From Ardenticatenaceae bacterium (GTDB lineage Bacteria > Chloroflexota > Anaerolineae > Promineifilales > Promineifilaceae), in assembly GCA_020634435.1 (NCBI GenBank), contig JACKBS010000005.1, forward strand, positions 620,001-684,000: a stretch of DNA of 64,000 bases. Reading direction: 5' to 3'. This document shows positions 33,920 to 44,429 of the stretch, piece by piece (position 1 is the first letter of the stretch; the number at the start of each line of letters is the position of its first letter). The translations under genes and the position numbers were made by a program. The notes beneath the pieces were generated by a model. The model searched no databases, was not told where the DNA came from, and worked only from the letters and a program-made list of their open reading frames with translations.

Positions 33920-33955
33920 TGTGTCTGCCCAGCGAACGGTTACAATCCGCCGCTT

Positions 33956-34659
33956 ATGATCGTGACCCTGATTGTTTTCTTCGCTATTTTTGTCCAGGCG
34001 GCCTCCGGCTTTGGTCTGGCCCTCATCTCCATGCCGCTGCTGGTGGGGTTGGTGGGCATTAGCACGGCCACGCCGCTGGTGGCGGTTGTGGCCATCACCG
34101 CCGAAATTTTTCTGCTGCGCCGCTATTGGCACGCACTGAACTTTTCCGCCGTGAAGCGGCTGTCGCTGGCATCGGTGGTTGGCATTCCGCTGGGGGTGTA
34201 TGTGCTGCGTGAGGCAGACGGCCGTCTCATCACCACTATTTTAGGCGTCATTGTGACGGCCTATGCGCTTTACGCCCTGTTTGGGCCGCGCCTGCCGCAG
34301 CTGCGCCAGCCAGCCTGGGCGTATGGATTTGGCTTCATCGGCGGTGTGTTGAGCGGCGCGTACAACACCAGCGGCCCACCAGTGATCATTTATGGCACTT
34401 GCCGTCGCTGGGAGCCGACCACCTTCAAGGGCAATTTGCAGGCGTATTTTATGCTCAACAGCCTGTTTACCCTGTCGGCCCATGCGTTGAGCGGCAACTT
34501 TACGGCCGTTGTCTGGCATAACTATTTCTGGGCTTTGCCGGGGATTGCGTTGGGATTGCTGGCGGGGAAGTGGGTAGACGGCCGTATGAACCCGGCGCAG
34601 TTTCGCAAGGGGTGCTGGTGCTGCTCATCGTGCTGGGCATCCGCCTGATCGTGGGCTAA
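33956..34659 (+). CDS. TauE/SafE-family sulfite or organic anion exporter (end frameshifted)
   Basis: About 234 residues with eight hydrophobic segments. Signature regions are FAIFVQAASGFGLALISMPLL and the half-repeat GFIGGVLSGAYNTSGPPVIIY. The family exports sulfite, taurine-derived or other small anions. The frame as written ends at 34648 as CWCCSSCWASA. Restoring one G in the GGGG run near 34610 gives VLVLLIVLGIRLIVG and a stop at 34657-34659, a normal hydrophobic last helix. The break is therefore probably a sequencing indel. Confidence 0.8.
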
Positions 34660-34727
34660 ATCTAAGGCCAAAAACAGCCCACGCGCAATCTTGTGTAAAA
34701 AATCAGAAATGTTTACACTATCCGTCT

Positions 34728-35889
34728 ATGGCCCAAAGTTCCAGTCCAGTAGAAGATGTTGAGCAGGATAAAAAAGCCGCAGCGGAGCAGGTGCAACACC
34801 CTCGCAAATCTGAACGTCGTTACCGTTTTGGTCCCCACCGGCATCGCTGGCTGTCCTGGCCGCGATGGTGGCGTGAGGCGCTGTTGGTGTTGCTGCTGGT
34901 AACGGCCGTTCTCTGTCTCATCAATCCTTCCCAAAGATGGCCTTCGCGCGGGCCACGGCCGCCAGTCCATCTGAACCATTACCGGTTTCACCCCCACCGC
35001 ACCAGAGGATGGTTACTGTTTGGCGGGCGATTTCCAGGGGTGGGACGGCCGTAACACCCTCTTGTTTGACGATGGCACCGAAGGAGATCAGACAGCGGGC
35101 GACGGTTTGTTCGCTCGCACCATCACCTTTGCCGAACCGGGCCGTTATTTGTGGCGCGTGCTGCCCTGCGGCGATTGGACGCAAGCGGTGCCCGAGCGGG
35201 CGGCGTGGTTCTTTGTTACCACGCCGGATCAGCCGATCACCTTCACGTTTCGGGCCGCCGATGTAGAAAGTCGCTTTTGGCCCAACACGTATGCCTTAAC
35301 CGCTAACGATACGCTGCCCGCCCGGCTGGTGGCGGTAGGTACCTTCAAAATGAGCCTTGGAACAACAAGGACACCCTCACCGGACTTCAGCCGCTCAACA
35401 GCGATCAGTTCCAGCTGGCTTACCGCGTCCCGCAACCTGGCACCTATCAGGCATATGTGTCCGTGCAGGGACGTGATGAGAGCGTGGGGGCCAACGGCCG
35501 TTCCATGGAGGCCACACCCCTGGAATTCACCAGCGCGGGTGGCGTCTGAATGGGTGCTGTTTCAGTATGACGGCCGTTCCAGCCGTATTGCCGTTCTGTA
35601 CCAGATACCGTGGTGGCTGGGCTGGCTTGGTTTTGAGCATGGTGCCCAAATTGTGGCGGCGCTGGCGCTGGTCGGGGTGTTTGTTTTAGCCGTTCAGGTC
35701 ATCAACTTGTGGTTTGTGAAGCGCCCAGATTGGCAGTCCTCGGCAGGCTGCCCCACCTGCCAGGGCGAACTGCGGCGCGTCAACCGCACCACCACCGATT
35801 ATCTTCTGGGTCTGGTAGGCATTCCCGTACGCCGTTACAAATGCCGCCAATGTGGCTGGCAAGGCCGCCGCATCCACCGCCACCATTAA
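34728..35889 (+). pseudogene. Membrane protein with immunoglobulin-like extracytoplasmic domain and C-terminal zinc ribbon (frameshifted)
   Basis: Pieces in order: a basic cytosolic N-terminus and membrane helix (EALLVLLLVTAVLCLI), then a beta domain (GDFQGWDGRNTLLFDDGTEG... GRYLWRVLPCGDW) resembling early-set/carbohydrate-binding folds. A second beta stretch (QFQLAYRVPQPGTYQAYVSV) is readable only in another frame, followed by a second membrane helix (IVAALALVGVFVLAVQVINL). The cytosolic zinc ribbon at the end has CPTCQGELRRVN and YKCRQCGWQG. Breaks near 34940, 35350 and 35545. The family is not recognised. Confidence 0.6.
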
Positions 35890-35912
35890 GACCTTCTCGT
35901 ACCGATAACCGA

Positions 35913-36255
35913 CTACCGTGCCCGTAACAAATCAATTGTCTCCACCGCATGGCGCAGGTGTGGAATGACGATGCTGCCGCCTACGACCAGGGCCACGTTT
36001 AGCGCATCCACAATCTCCTCATCGGACCAGCCCGCATCGACACATTGAATCAGGTGGTAATCAATGCAATCGTTGCAGCGCAGCACGGCCGAGGCGACCA
36101 GCCCCAGCAGTTCCTTGGTGTTGGCAGGCAGGGGACCGTCGCGGTAAGCGGCCGTATCCAGGTTAAAAAGCGCTTGATGCCCAAATGTTCCAGCGACATG
36201 ACGCGCTCATTCATTTTGTGCGGTAAGCCTCAAATTCATCTAATCGGGTAGACAA
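35913..36255 (-). pseudogene. Carboxymuconolactone decarboxylase / AhpD-like protein (frameshifted)
   Basis: From TTG 36255, with AGGAGG in front, the reading is STRLDEFEAYRTK, then MNERVMSLEHLGIKRFF, then NLDTAAYRDGPLPANTKELLGLV. It continues with the redox motif LRCNDCIDYH (CxxC plus His) and ends in VIPHLRHAVETIDLLRAR. About 114 residues are restored by adding one A in an A run and one T in a T run. AhpD-like proteins are small peroxidase partners. Both breaks fall in homopolymers, favouring sequencing error. Confidence 0.75.
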
Positions 36256-36290
36256 GGTGATACCTCCTAAGGTGGCAAAATTTTTTGGCA

Positions 36291-36323
36291 AGATTGGACC
36301 CATCTCAAAGATTGGTCCAATCT
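36291..36323. repeat. 10-bp inverted repeat
   Basis: AGATTGGACC (36291-36300) is perfectly inverted at 36314-36323 (GGTCCAATCT). It lies between the PLP-enzyme stop and the AhpD-like start on the same strand and may be a terminator or an operator. Confidence 0.5.
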
Positions 36324-36340
36324 GAATGGTTAATGACACG

Positions 36341-37508
36341 TCACTCGCTGCGGTGGACTGGCAGCAGTTTGGTCAGCGCATCCAGCAGCACTTCAACGTC
36401 TTGTGGTGTGTTGTAGACCTGAATGGAGACGCGGATGAAGTGACGGCCGTTCCACGTCACAATCGGTACTTCCACCTTAAATTCTTCCAGCAGGGCTGTC
36501 TTGAAGGCTTCGGTGTTGGCCAGCTGGGGCAGCGGAATTGTGGCCATCTGGTGATAAAAGCCCGCATTGCTGTCTGACGGGTAGAGGGATGGCAGGTTGG
36601 TGAGTTCGCCAATCTGGTGCATGGTTTGAGTGAGCAGGGTGTGGCATTGGGCGCGAACGGCCGTCCAGTTGTGCGCCTCCTGAAAATGAATCGCATCCGG
36701 TACGGCCAGGTAAGCCGAGACATCATTGGTGCCCAACCATTGCGTATAGTCCAAAAAGTTAGAGCCAAACGTCAGTGTCCGCCCTTCTCCCCAGCCCCAA
36801 CCAACAACCAACGGCTCAATCAGCGCTTGTTTGTCGGGCCGTGCATAGAGAAAGGCTGATCCTTTGGGGCTGCACAGCCATTTGTGCAGATTGCCAAAGT
36901 AAAAATCAGGGGCGATGGCCTGCAAATCGAGCGGTATTTGCCCCGGCGCATGGGCTCCATCAATGACGGTGATAATGCCCGCTTCGCGCGCCCGGCGGCA
37001 AATTTCGGCGAGGGGAAAGGTGAGTGCTGTAGCCGACGTGATGTGGCTGAGGAAGATGAACCGGGTGTTTGGTGTGACACCTTGCCAGAGTTGAGCCACG
37101 ATCTCATCAGCCGAAACGACTGGTAACGTAATTGGCTGCTGGATGTAGCGGAAGCCTTGCTTCTGGCTCAAGAAGCGCCACACATTCTCGCAGGCGCCGT
37201 ACTCGTGGTTGGTGGTTAGCACCTCATCATCGGGGCCAAGCTGGAGCGATCGGGCTACGACGTTTAGGCCAAACGTGGCGTTGGGAATAAAAACGAGGTC
37301 ATTGGCAGGCACGCCGACAAAATTGCCAAGCTGCTGGCGGGCATAGGCCAGATGATCCCACAGCTCGTGGGAGATGAAGTACACTGGCTGCCGTTCCAGC
37401 CGTTGCTGCCATTCCTGGTAGGCAGCAAAAACGGGCTTGGGTGTCGCGCCAAACGAGCCGTGGTTTAAGAAAACAACATCGGGATCGAGTAAAAAGTAGT
37501 TCTTCAAA
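36341..37508 (-). CDS. Class V aminotransferase-fold PLP enzyme (isopenicillin N epimerase-like)
   Basis: About 388 residues. FLNHGSFGATPKPVF is the typical N-terminus, HEYGACENVW and VIDGAHAPGQIPLDLQ hold the PLP-binding His and Asp, and DFYFGNLHKWLCSPKGSAFLY holds the lysine. This is the epimerase/cysteine desulfurase-like branch; the substrate is unknown. I prefer TTG 37508 because AGAGG lies 9 bases upstream; the frame is open to 37555. It is encoded just downstream of two glycosyltransferase genes, after a hairpin terminator. Confidence 0.82.
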
Positions 37509-37553
37509 GAAAGTACCTCTGGACAATTTAAAGTTGCCCCGAATTTTACTCCC

Positions 37554-37587
37554 AAAGAAGAACGCGACGAATTGGGATTATCGCGTT
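37554..37587 (-). terminator. Hairpin terminator after the glycosyltransferase pair
   Basis: AACGCGA (37561-37567) pairs with TCGCGTT (37581-37587). The minus-strand side continues into CTTCTTT and the plus-strand side into a T run, so it may work both ways. One arm encodes the last residues KTR. Confidence 0.55.
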
Positions 37588-38678
37588 TTTAGCGGGGCGG
37601 GATTGACGTAGGCGTTGAGGCGTTCTACGTAACAGGCCAGGCTCATCTCTTGCTCGATGCGGCGACGGCCGTTTTGCCCCATTTGCTCCCTCAGTTCCGG
37701 CTGATCCAACAGATATTGGATAGCTTCCCGCAGTGCCCGCGGGTCTTCTGGCGGCACGTAAAGCCCGGTTTCGCCCTCGACTACCACATCGGTTTGGCCC
37801 GGCGTGCGCGAGCAAACCACTGCTTTGCCCATCGCCATTGCCTCCAGCAGCGCCGTGACCCCGGCCTGGAAGTTCACATCGTACAAGGGCATTACCAAAA
37901 AGTCGCTCATGGCGTAGAGGTCACGCAGCTCAAACTGGGTAAAGCGCTGCACCGTTACGTTGGCGGGAATTTCCTGGCCCTCGGTGCTGTCGGCGCGCTT
38001 GGACCAGGGGCTGGCGGCGGCGATGATGACATGGACGTTTAGCCCTTTGACGGCGGCCATCAGCGTGGGATAGTCGCGAAACTCCAGCCCCACGGCGCAA
38101 ATGATGGGCACATCACCCGGCACGAGGGCGCGCAGCGTTTTCTGGGCTGGCCCAGCCTGCGCTGGCGCAAAAAAGTCGTCATCAACCATAAACGGGGTGA
38201 ACACCACCCGCTCATCTGGCACCTGCCAGCGATCTTCGATGAACTGCTTTTGCCAGGTGGCATAGACAAAAAAGCGGTCGATGTGGGATTGAATCTTTAG
38301 CCGGTCGAAAAACAGCATTTTTTTGCCGACGGATAGGATGTGGCCGATGGAAAAGTGCAACGGCCGTTTACCTCCACTGGCAAACTTCAGCAAGGTGGCA
38401 AACGGGATGCCGATCTGCTCGCCATCGGTAAAGATGACGCGGTATTTATGCCGATTTTTGTAGCAAGCCCAGGCCAGCATGGCGTTGGCCCCCGCCAGCT
38501 TTTCGACCAACTTACCAAATGGTCCGGTTTGTTGGCGCGCTTTCTGGTAATCGATCAGGTCGGCGTGGAAGGTATTGGCCATAGCGATGTAATCGGCTAA
38601 CGGCCGTTGCCTGGCGGCAATTTGGGCGTCGATGTCGGCCGGAATATTCCCCGACACGGTGAGCAGTACGTCATTCAT
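37578..38678 (-). CDS. GT4-type glycosyltransferase
   Basis: 366 residues of GT-B fold. The C-terminal half has MPLYDVNFQAGVTALLEAMAMGKAVVCS followed by GQTDVVVEGETGLYVPPEDP, the nucleotide-sugar binding region of Glycos_transf_1. The N-terminal half is less conserved (FTDGEQIGIPFATLLKF). It transfers a sugar to an unknown acceptor. It overlaps the stop of the next upstream gene by eight bases, so the two glycosyltransferases are made together. Confidence 0.85.
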   Translation of the reverse strand: MNDVLLTVSGNIPADIDAQIAARQRPLADYIAMANTFHADLIDYQKARQQTGPFGKLVEKLAGANAMLAWACYKNRHKYRVIFTDGEQIGIPFATLLKFASGGKRPLHFSIGHILSVGKKMLFFDRLKIQSHIDRFFVYATWQKQFIEDRWQVPDERVVFTPFMVDDDFFAPAQAGPAQKTLRALVPGDVPIICAVGLEFRDYPTLMAAVKGLNVHVIIAAASPWSKRADSTEGQEIPANVTVQRFTQFELRDLYAMSDFLVMPLYDVNFQAGVTALLEAMAMGKAVVCSRTPGQTDVVVEGETGLYVPPEDPRALREAIQYLLDQPELREQMGQNGRRRIEQEMSLACYVERLNAYVNPAPLKTR

Positions 38679-39795
38679 GGGTGTGTTTTGCCTCGTTGAT
38701 TTTTGCTTTAAGCAGCGTCAGCAAACGCACCGCATTTTGGGGCGCGTCGTGGTCACGTTGGATTAACTGCTGGGCCTGCTGGCCGTAAGCCAACCGCAGT
38801 TCGCGGTTCAGGATGAGCTGCCGCAGGGCATCGGTCAGCGCGGTGGTGTCGTTGGGCGGCACCAGCAGCCCGGTCTCTTCGTGCCGCACAATCTCAGGGA
38901 TGGCGGCGACGTTGGTGGAAATCAGTGGCAGTCCCGCCGCGCCAGCCTCAGACAAAACCATTGGCAGGCAGTCGCCAAAGGTGGGCAGGCAGAAGATGTC
39001 GCTTTGGTAAAACAACTGCTTGAGTTCGGCACTGTTGGGCTGCATCTGGTTGTAAACATGCAGCCCGGGTTCGTCGGCGACGGCATCGCGGGTGACCAGG
39101 TGTAGTTCCAGATTGGCCAGCGGCGCTTCGGTTGCCTCGGTGCGCAGCTGACGGAGAGCTTCTAAGAGGAGCAGCCCGCCTTTACGCTCCAGGTTCGCCC
39201 CGACAAACAAAATTTTGACCGGGCCAGATTCGCTGCGCTGGTTGGCGGTTGGTGGAGTCCATTCGGCCGTATTCACACCGGGTGGAATGACGGTGATTTT
39301 TTCAGCGGGCACAAAATATTCGTCAATCAACCCTTGTTTGGCCCATTCTGACCAGGTGACCAGATGGCTGGCTGCCCGATAGCAGGAGACGTTGAGTTCG
39401 TACTTCTTTTGCTCCAGCCAGGACGGCCCGGTCTCATGTTCGTAGTACGTGCCCAGGCGGTCGTACTGCCGGGGCGTAGCGTCCAACGACAAGATCGAGG
39501 GGATATGGTGCAGCCATTTCTGCGCTAGCACAGCCGGGACCTGGGTATGGAAAAAGAGGCCATCCACCGGCGCTTCACGCTGCCAGCGAGCGATGGCCTG
39601 CCGTGCCTGGATGCCCGCCTGAACGGTCCAGTTACTTTTGTAGACGGGGATTTTGGCCTTGAGGCCAGTTGTTTGCCAGGCTGGCAGCGCCCATCGCGCT
39701 TTTATTTCTGGATCGGCGGGCACGTTTTGCTGCAAGTTCTTGCCGTGTGTCACATGACCCAGTGCTTGTTCAACGATAAAACCAATCTGATACAT
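38671..39795 (-). CDS. GT4-type glycosyltransferase
   Basis: 374 residues from ATG 39795, preceded by AAGGAAG. The open frame runs 90 bases further, but the start MYQIGFIVEQALGHVTHGKNL is typical of a Rossmann first strand. The donor site is FGDCLPMVLSEAGAAGLPLISTNVAAIPEIV and ETGLLVPPND; KILFVGANLERKGG marks the inter-domain strand. It works with the overlapping downstream GT4 gene, probably in glycolipid or polysaccharide synthesis. Confidence 0.87.
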   Translation of the reverse strand: MYQIGFIVEQALGHVTHGKNLQQNVPADPEIKARWALPAWQTTGLKAKIPVYKSNWTVQAGIQARQAIARWQREAPVDGLFFHTQVPAVLAQKWLHHIPSILSLDATPRQYDRLGTYYEHETGPSWLEQKKYELNVSCYRAASHLVTWSEWAKQGLIDEYFVPAEKITVIPPGVNTAEWTPPTANQRSESGPVKILFVGANLERKGGLLLLEALRQLRTEATEAPLANLELHLVTRDAVADEPGLHVYNQMQPNSAELKQLFYQSDIFCLPTFGDCLPMVLSEAGAAGLPLISTNVAAIPEIVRHEETGLLVPPNDTTALTDALRQLILNRELRLAYGQQAQQLIQRDHDAPQNAVRLLTLLKAKINEAKHTHE

Positions 39796-39809
39796 GACAC
39801 TTCCTTGAC

Positions 39810-40434
39810 TCACGGTGTGGTACTGAGAACAGAATTGTTTTGCGAACGGGATTTGACTGGGAAAACGGCCGTACCCAATACCCAAAGCAGCAAGCCCAAT
39901 TCAAACACCCAGTTTAACTTTATCCCGGCAAAAGGTGTATATAAATAGTAGTCTACAGCGTGTAGAGATGTTGCTCGTATTAAGACGAAACCAAGCAGAA
40001 GCCAAAAGCCTGTACTTGCAACCAAAATACGTCTGGGCAAATGACGCAATCGCCAAAAACTAGCGCCTATTAAGACGGCTATCAGAAGAACGACGATCCC
40101 TATCAGCAGCATCTGTACGCTGCGTCGCTCTTTGCCACCATTCCTGTTGCCAGGCCAGGGTTCGGCTCAACGACGTGAAAAAGGATAAGAAGTTGAGTTG
40201 CTTGTTAATGCCTAGGAGTAGCAAGACTACCGCCAGACTTTGCCAGAAGCGGCGCTCTCTCTGTACATCATCCGATATTGCTGTTCGCGAGCGGAGCCAG
40301 CACGTAATTGATGCCAGGAGATAAGTAAACACAGTCAGCCAACCCATAAAGGTCGGATCGCCGATGCCGGGCCTCCAGCCAATTTGTATAAGAAAGAGCG
40401 GATTAAATTTCCCCAGCAAAGCAATAATGCTCAT
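39810..40434 (-). pseudogene. Multi-helix membrane protein, frameshifted
   Basis: From ATG 40434 the frame encodes LIQIGWRPGIGDPTFMGWLTVFTYLLASI, then AVVLLLLGINKQLNFLSFFTS. It leaves frame near 40110 and resumes as MLLIGIVVLLIAVLIGAS, ending in NWVFELGLLLWVLGTAVFP. Restored length is about 205 residues with five or six helices. I do not recognise the family. It ends just before the glycosyltransferase pair. Confidence 0.6.
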
Positions 40435-40483
40435 AGTAGACTCGAATGGGCTGTATGGCCCGCAAGAATGATTGGCTGCATAG

Positions 40484-42223
40484 TTACGAATCTGTTTTTA
40501 ACCGTAACAATGTAATTGAATAAGGTGGAAATGTAAAGGTAAAAGGATCGCTGTTTATGGTCAATGGCTCGGAGGGGGCGTCCGAGAAATCAGCTGCTGG
40601 AGAACTGTTGCCGTTAAAGGTAATGGCTGTGGCTTCGAGCGAATCGCCAGTAAGGATATCCACCAGGCCACTGGCAATGGCTGGGCTGTTTTCTAGCTGA
40701 ATGGCTGTTTCGAGCGGATCGGCCGTTTTGTTGATGGCCAAAATCGAGACGGTATTTTCGTCAATTCGACCGGCATAAATTGACAATGTGGTGTCAGCCG
40801 GGAGCGGGTTGAGTACGGGCAGCATCTCAGCGCCGAATCGCGACCAAAGTACATAGGTGTAATACTGTGGATATGGATCGTAAGTTTCGGCGTGAATCAA
40901 CCCATAATCGGAGCCGTTGCCTGCCTGCCCATTGGCCAGGTCCCATTGGGCCGCAATCTGGACGCCATTGCTCATCATTTGCCCAACTGTATCTGCGGTG
41001 TAAAGGGCGTTGACCAGTCGAGTCATGAGCTGGCCATTGTCCTGATCCTGTACCGAAAAGAGGTTGTATTCGGTAATGGCCACGGGGACGGAACGGCCGT
41101 TGGCATATTCATCAAAAGCAGCCTGCACATCAGCTATGACGGCGGGCCAGGTTTTGGTGGGTTCAGCCAACGCTTCGGCAAAGGTGGCTGGCGGGGTAAA
41201 AAAGCCATAGTGGTGGATGATGTAGAAGTCCATCACGTCGCCAGCCGCGGCAATCACTTCGTTGCCCCAGTTGCTCCATTCATCCTGGTAAGTAATGCCC
41301 ACCGCGCCGACTAAAATATTGGGATCAACGGCTTGCATGGCTTCCCGGTATTCCAAGAAGCCTTCTTTGCGTTCGCTGCCGCTGCCAATGCCGTTGACGT
41401 ACTCGGTGCCGTCGCAGGTCCACACGTCTTCCCAGCCGGAAACACAGTCCGTGCCCATGCCGCCCTTGCCGCCATAAATTTCGTTGCCGATCTCAAAATA
41501 GCGAAGGCCAAGCGGCTCAGGATTGCCATTTTCGCTGCGCAGCGTGGCCCAATCGCCTACCGTGCCCCAATCGCGGCCGCGCACGTCTACTCCAATCACG
41601 GTGTCATCGTCCACGGAGCCATTGAAGAAGGCGACCAGGGCCGCGGCTTCTTTGGCCGTGCCGTTCATGTTGATGGTATACATACCTTCCAAGCCGGTGT
41701 CGCGTAGAAAATTGATAAAGTCGGTGGGGCGTGCGGCCCAGATCCAGTAACATTCGGCCGTTTCGTCGATACCTTCCCCACCGCGTTCGCAGGCCAGCCA
41801 GTCGTAGTAGTTGCTCCAGCTGCCACCCGGTATGCGGATCAGGCTGACGCCAGCGTTTAAAGTATGAGCTTGAAAAGTCACATTGTCCATTCTGTCGCTA
41901 GCTAACCAAGCGGGCACATTCGTACCTAAAATATATGGATTGATTTGTGCACCTGCATTACCTGGGTCAACGGTAAAGATAGACAAGGCCGTTTCTTCCA
42001 GAATAGGTGCTTCAAGAACGTTATCCTCATGGACTCCGTCCGCATCCGACTGTATGGTGGGGAGTTCTGATAGTTCATCTTCAACATTCATCTCAAAGTT
42101 TATTTCTGTAGTAACTTCATTGTTGCTTTCAACATGACTTGAAGGCTGACAAGCGCTACCAAAACCGATGATAAAAACCGGAAAAAGAAATAGGGTTAGC
42201 ATCCAGCTTTTCTTGTTTTTCAT
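40484..42223 (-). CDS. Lipoprotein glycoside hydrolase, GH51-like (alpha-L-arabinofuranosidase type)
   Basis: 579 residues. The signal peptide ends in a lipobox (FIIGFGSAC, Cys at about 25), then a 70-residue acidic linker, then a TIM-barrel. GVSLIRIPGGSWSNYYDW and RYFEIGNEIYGG (acid/base Glu of clan GH-A) near residue 245, and VAITEYNLFS (nucleophile Glu) near 385, fit the GH51/GH-A plan. A C-terminal beta-sandwich follows (ILAINKTADPLETAIQL). It should be anchored outside the membrane and act on plant-like or bacterial polysaccharide. Confidence 0.78.
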   Translation of the reverse strand: MKNKKSWMLTLFLFPVFIIGFGSACQPSSHVESNNEVTTEINFEMNVEDELSELPTIQSDADGVHEDNVLEAPILEETALSIFTVDPGNAGAQINPYILGTNVPAWLASDRMDNVTFQAHTLNAGVSLIRIPGGSWSNYYDWLACERGGEGIDETAECYWIWAARPTDFINFLRDTGLEGMYTINMNGTAKEAAALVAFFNGSVDDDTVIGVDVRGRDWGTVGDWATLRSENGNPEPLGLRYFEIGNEIYGGKGGMGTDCVSGWEDVWTCDGTEYVNGIGSGSERKEGFLEYREAMQAVDPNILVGAVGITYQDEWSNWGNEVIAAAGDVMDFYIIHHYGFFTPPATFAEALAEPTKTWPAVIADVQAAFDEYANGRSVPVAITEYNLFSVQDQDNGQLMTRLVNALYTADTVGQMMSNGVQIAAQWDLANGQAGNGSDYGLIHAETYDPYPQYYTYVLWSRFGAEMLPVLNPLPADTTLSIYAGRIDENTVSILAINKTADPLETAIQLENSPAIASGLVDILTGDSLEATAITFNGNSSPAADFSDAPSEPLTINSDPFTFTFPPYSITLLRLKTDS

Positions 42224-42310
42224 TTTTCAATCCTGTCTGTGGATTCTTAAGTCTGAATAGAAATTTGGGGCAATCTGATACATAAATAAGCACCTTTTTC
42301 GATGAACTAA

Positions 42311-43232
42311 ATGAAACTTATTAGAGCGGTGCCAACACATGGCGCAGATTAATCATCGCGAAGGCTATGTGGTGACCACCCAGAAAATTGGCATCCTCTC
42401 TATCGAATCTTAACAACAAGCCTCGGAATTTATCAATCCAGGCAAAGCTGCGTTCGCTGGCAAAGCGGTCTTTGTATACGGTTTCATCAAACAATCGTTT
42501 CGGACCACGCTTCGTTTTCTTGCGATTGCGCTTGTTTTCCTTGATGTTAGGAACGATGTCATGATTGAAGCAGGTCTTGCGCGCAGCTTTAGTGTCAAAT
42601 CCAGGGTCAGCATTGAAATACGCACCAGCCACCTTCAACCCGATTTGTTTCATTTGCTTGATAGCCGTTTGCAAATGCTCTTTTAGATTCCAAGCGTCAT
42701 TATGGTTGCCCGCTACCAACTCTGTCGAGGCCACAATGTAACCATTGCGCTCGGTAAAGGGCAGGATGTTGGTCGTATTAGCTCGCTTGCGCCGCTGGTA
42801 GGCAACCGATTCGCCTCCCTTCTAGGCGATTGCATGACTGCCATCCTGGTTGAGCACCGATAAATCCAGGTCATCGATAATCGTCCTGATGCTACCTTGC
42901 CAAATACGTTCGTAACTGCCATCTCGACTCCATTTACGATGGTGGTAAGCCACCGCATCAGGGCTGATTTCTCTGCGAGACGGGTCTTGGGCATCAGGCT
43001 GAATCGGTAGCGATTGCCACTGACAGCCAGTGTGATAACGGTAGAGAATGTAGTTAAACACTTTGTACAAATCAATCTGACATTCGTAGCCGCGCCGGGC
43101 GGTCGTGATAAATGGCCGAATGTGTTGCTCGAACTGCTCTTTGGTTATACTGGTAGGGATCGTGCTCATAGATATCGCCTTTGGTCGGGTTTTTATCTAT
43201 GATGCACGATTCCTCCACTTTGAAAAGTTTCA
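42311..43232 (-). mobile_element. IS5-like element (DUF4096-type), defective
   Basis: The ends share TGAAACTT in inverted orientation (near 42312 and 43225-43231), with partial matches beyond. Between them lies one transposase frame broken by an in-frame TAG. No clear target duplication is visible. Confidence 0.65.
42321..43169 (-). pseudogene. IS5-like transposase with in-frame stop
   Basis: From ATG 43169 the DUF4096-type N-terminus (LYKVFNYILYRYHTGCQWQSL) runs to GSHAIA, a TAG (42822-42824), then the same frame continues KGGESVAYQRRKRANTTN... FNADPGFDTKAARKTC and FASERSFAWIDKFRGLLLRF (Glu region). Only one stop codon separates the halves, so inactivation is recent or the base is an error. 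Confidence 0.8.
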
Positions 43233-43278
43233 GTTACTTTGATTAGCATTATTTCAGCTAATTTACAATTACTCACTG

Positions 43279-44429
43279 ATGTTACGCAACGGGGGCATCA
43301 ACCAGAGAAACAGGTTGGAGCTGCCGCAATTCATGAAAAGCCTGTTGCAAAGCAGATAAATACAACTGACTCTTCAACTGATAATGGTTTTTCTTGGTTC
43401 GCACTTTTAACAACTCAATTTTGACAAACGACCACAACGCCGCCACAAAATGATTGGTTTGGGTTGTTTCCGTTCGCGTGGGTGATTTGGTTAACGCCAC
43501 ATTCTACTTGGGCGACTGATGATACTCTTCCACTTTCCACCGTCTTTGGTAGATTGTGATGATTTGGTCGGCATTCAAGGTTAAGTCACTGGTAACCAGA
43601 TAACGTACGCCGGTAGAACCATCTTCGTTTGTGAAGACTTGGCGAATGAGCTGTATGGGGAAGGAGACACCTTCCAGATAGATGATGAGGGTCGTGCCTT
43701 CTGGTCGGTCCAGTTGGTCAATCCATTGATACCGTCCGTCAGCCTTATCTGCCTCGGACAAGGCAACTTTGCGATTGCATTTGAGACCCATGATGAACTC
43801 TTTTTTCAGGTCTAGCTTGACAAAGTGCATGTTCTCTGCCGAGGCAAACCAGAGGTCATTCAACACATAGCGGAAAGGTATCTGATTGTCACAAACGGCT
43901 TGGAGCATCCGACGATATCGTTCATTCTTGGTCTCAAGGCTTCTACGTTTTTCCTTACCTGTCTTGGGGTCAAGGTAAGGTTTCTGTTTTGGCAACCAGT
44001 TCAAAAGCGACAGGCAAGATAACGCCCTGCGCTTCGTACAGAGCGCTCATGAAGTTGATGCCCTTAACCGTCACGCCTTTGGCATGGTCATAGTGCCAAC
44101 AGATGATCTCATTTTCATCAGTGAAGGGTTTCTCGGCAATGGAATCGTCAATGCCTACGAAACCATCTTCCTGCTGAATCTGACGCACCTGTGGTTTGAC
44201 CCGTTTCCCCCATGTCTGGGATGTTAGCTTCTCGCTGCCGAGCATCCGCGTTATCTGGTCATGGCTGATTTAACCATCAACCAATTTGGCCAAGCCAGTG
44301 GCAGTTGTTTGGCCAAATGAGCTTAACAAGTAGTCAGAATACAGGTCGAGGATTTGGTAGTTCATCATATTCTCTGAGACCTGAGTTTTGTAATTATGTT
44401 AACCTTTACGCTAACTCAGCGCGTAACAT
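43279..44429 (-). mobile_element. IS4-like element, degenerate
   Basis: ATGTTACGC (43279-43287) and its complement GCGTAACAT (44421-44429) mark the ends, giving 1151 bp. The transposase inside has two stops and one frameshift. Confidence 0.65.
43282..44368 (-). pseudogene. IS4/IS701-like transposase, degenerate
   Basis: From ATG 44368 the reading is MMNYQILDLYSDYLLSSFGQ, a TAA at 44270-44272, then SHDQITRMLGSEKL and FVGIDDSIAEKPFTDENE (first Asp). A frameshift near 43985 follows, then GLKCNRKVALSEADKADG and YQRRWKVEEYHQSPK, a TAG, and NVALTKSPTRTETTQTNH. The pattern resembles transposases common in cyanobacteria and Chloroflexota. The stop codon lies in the terminal repeat. Confidence 0.75.
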
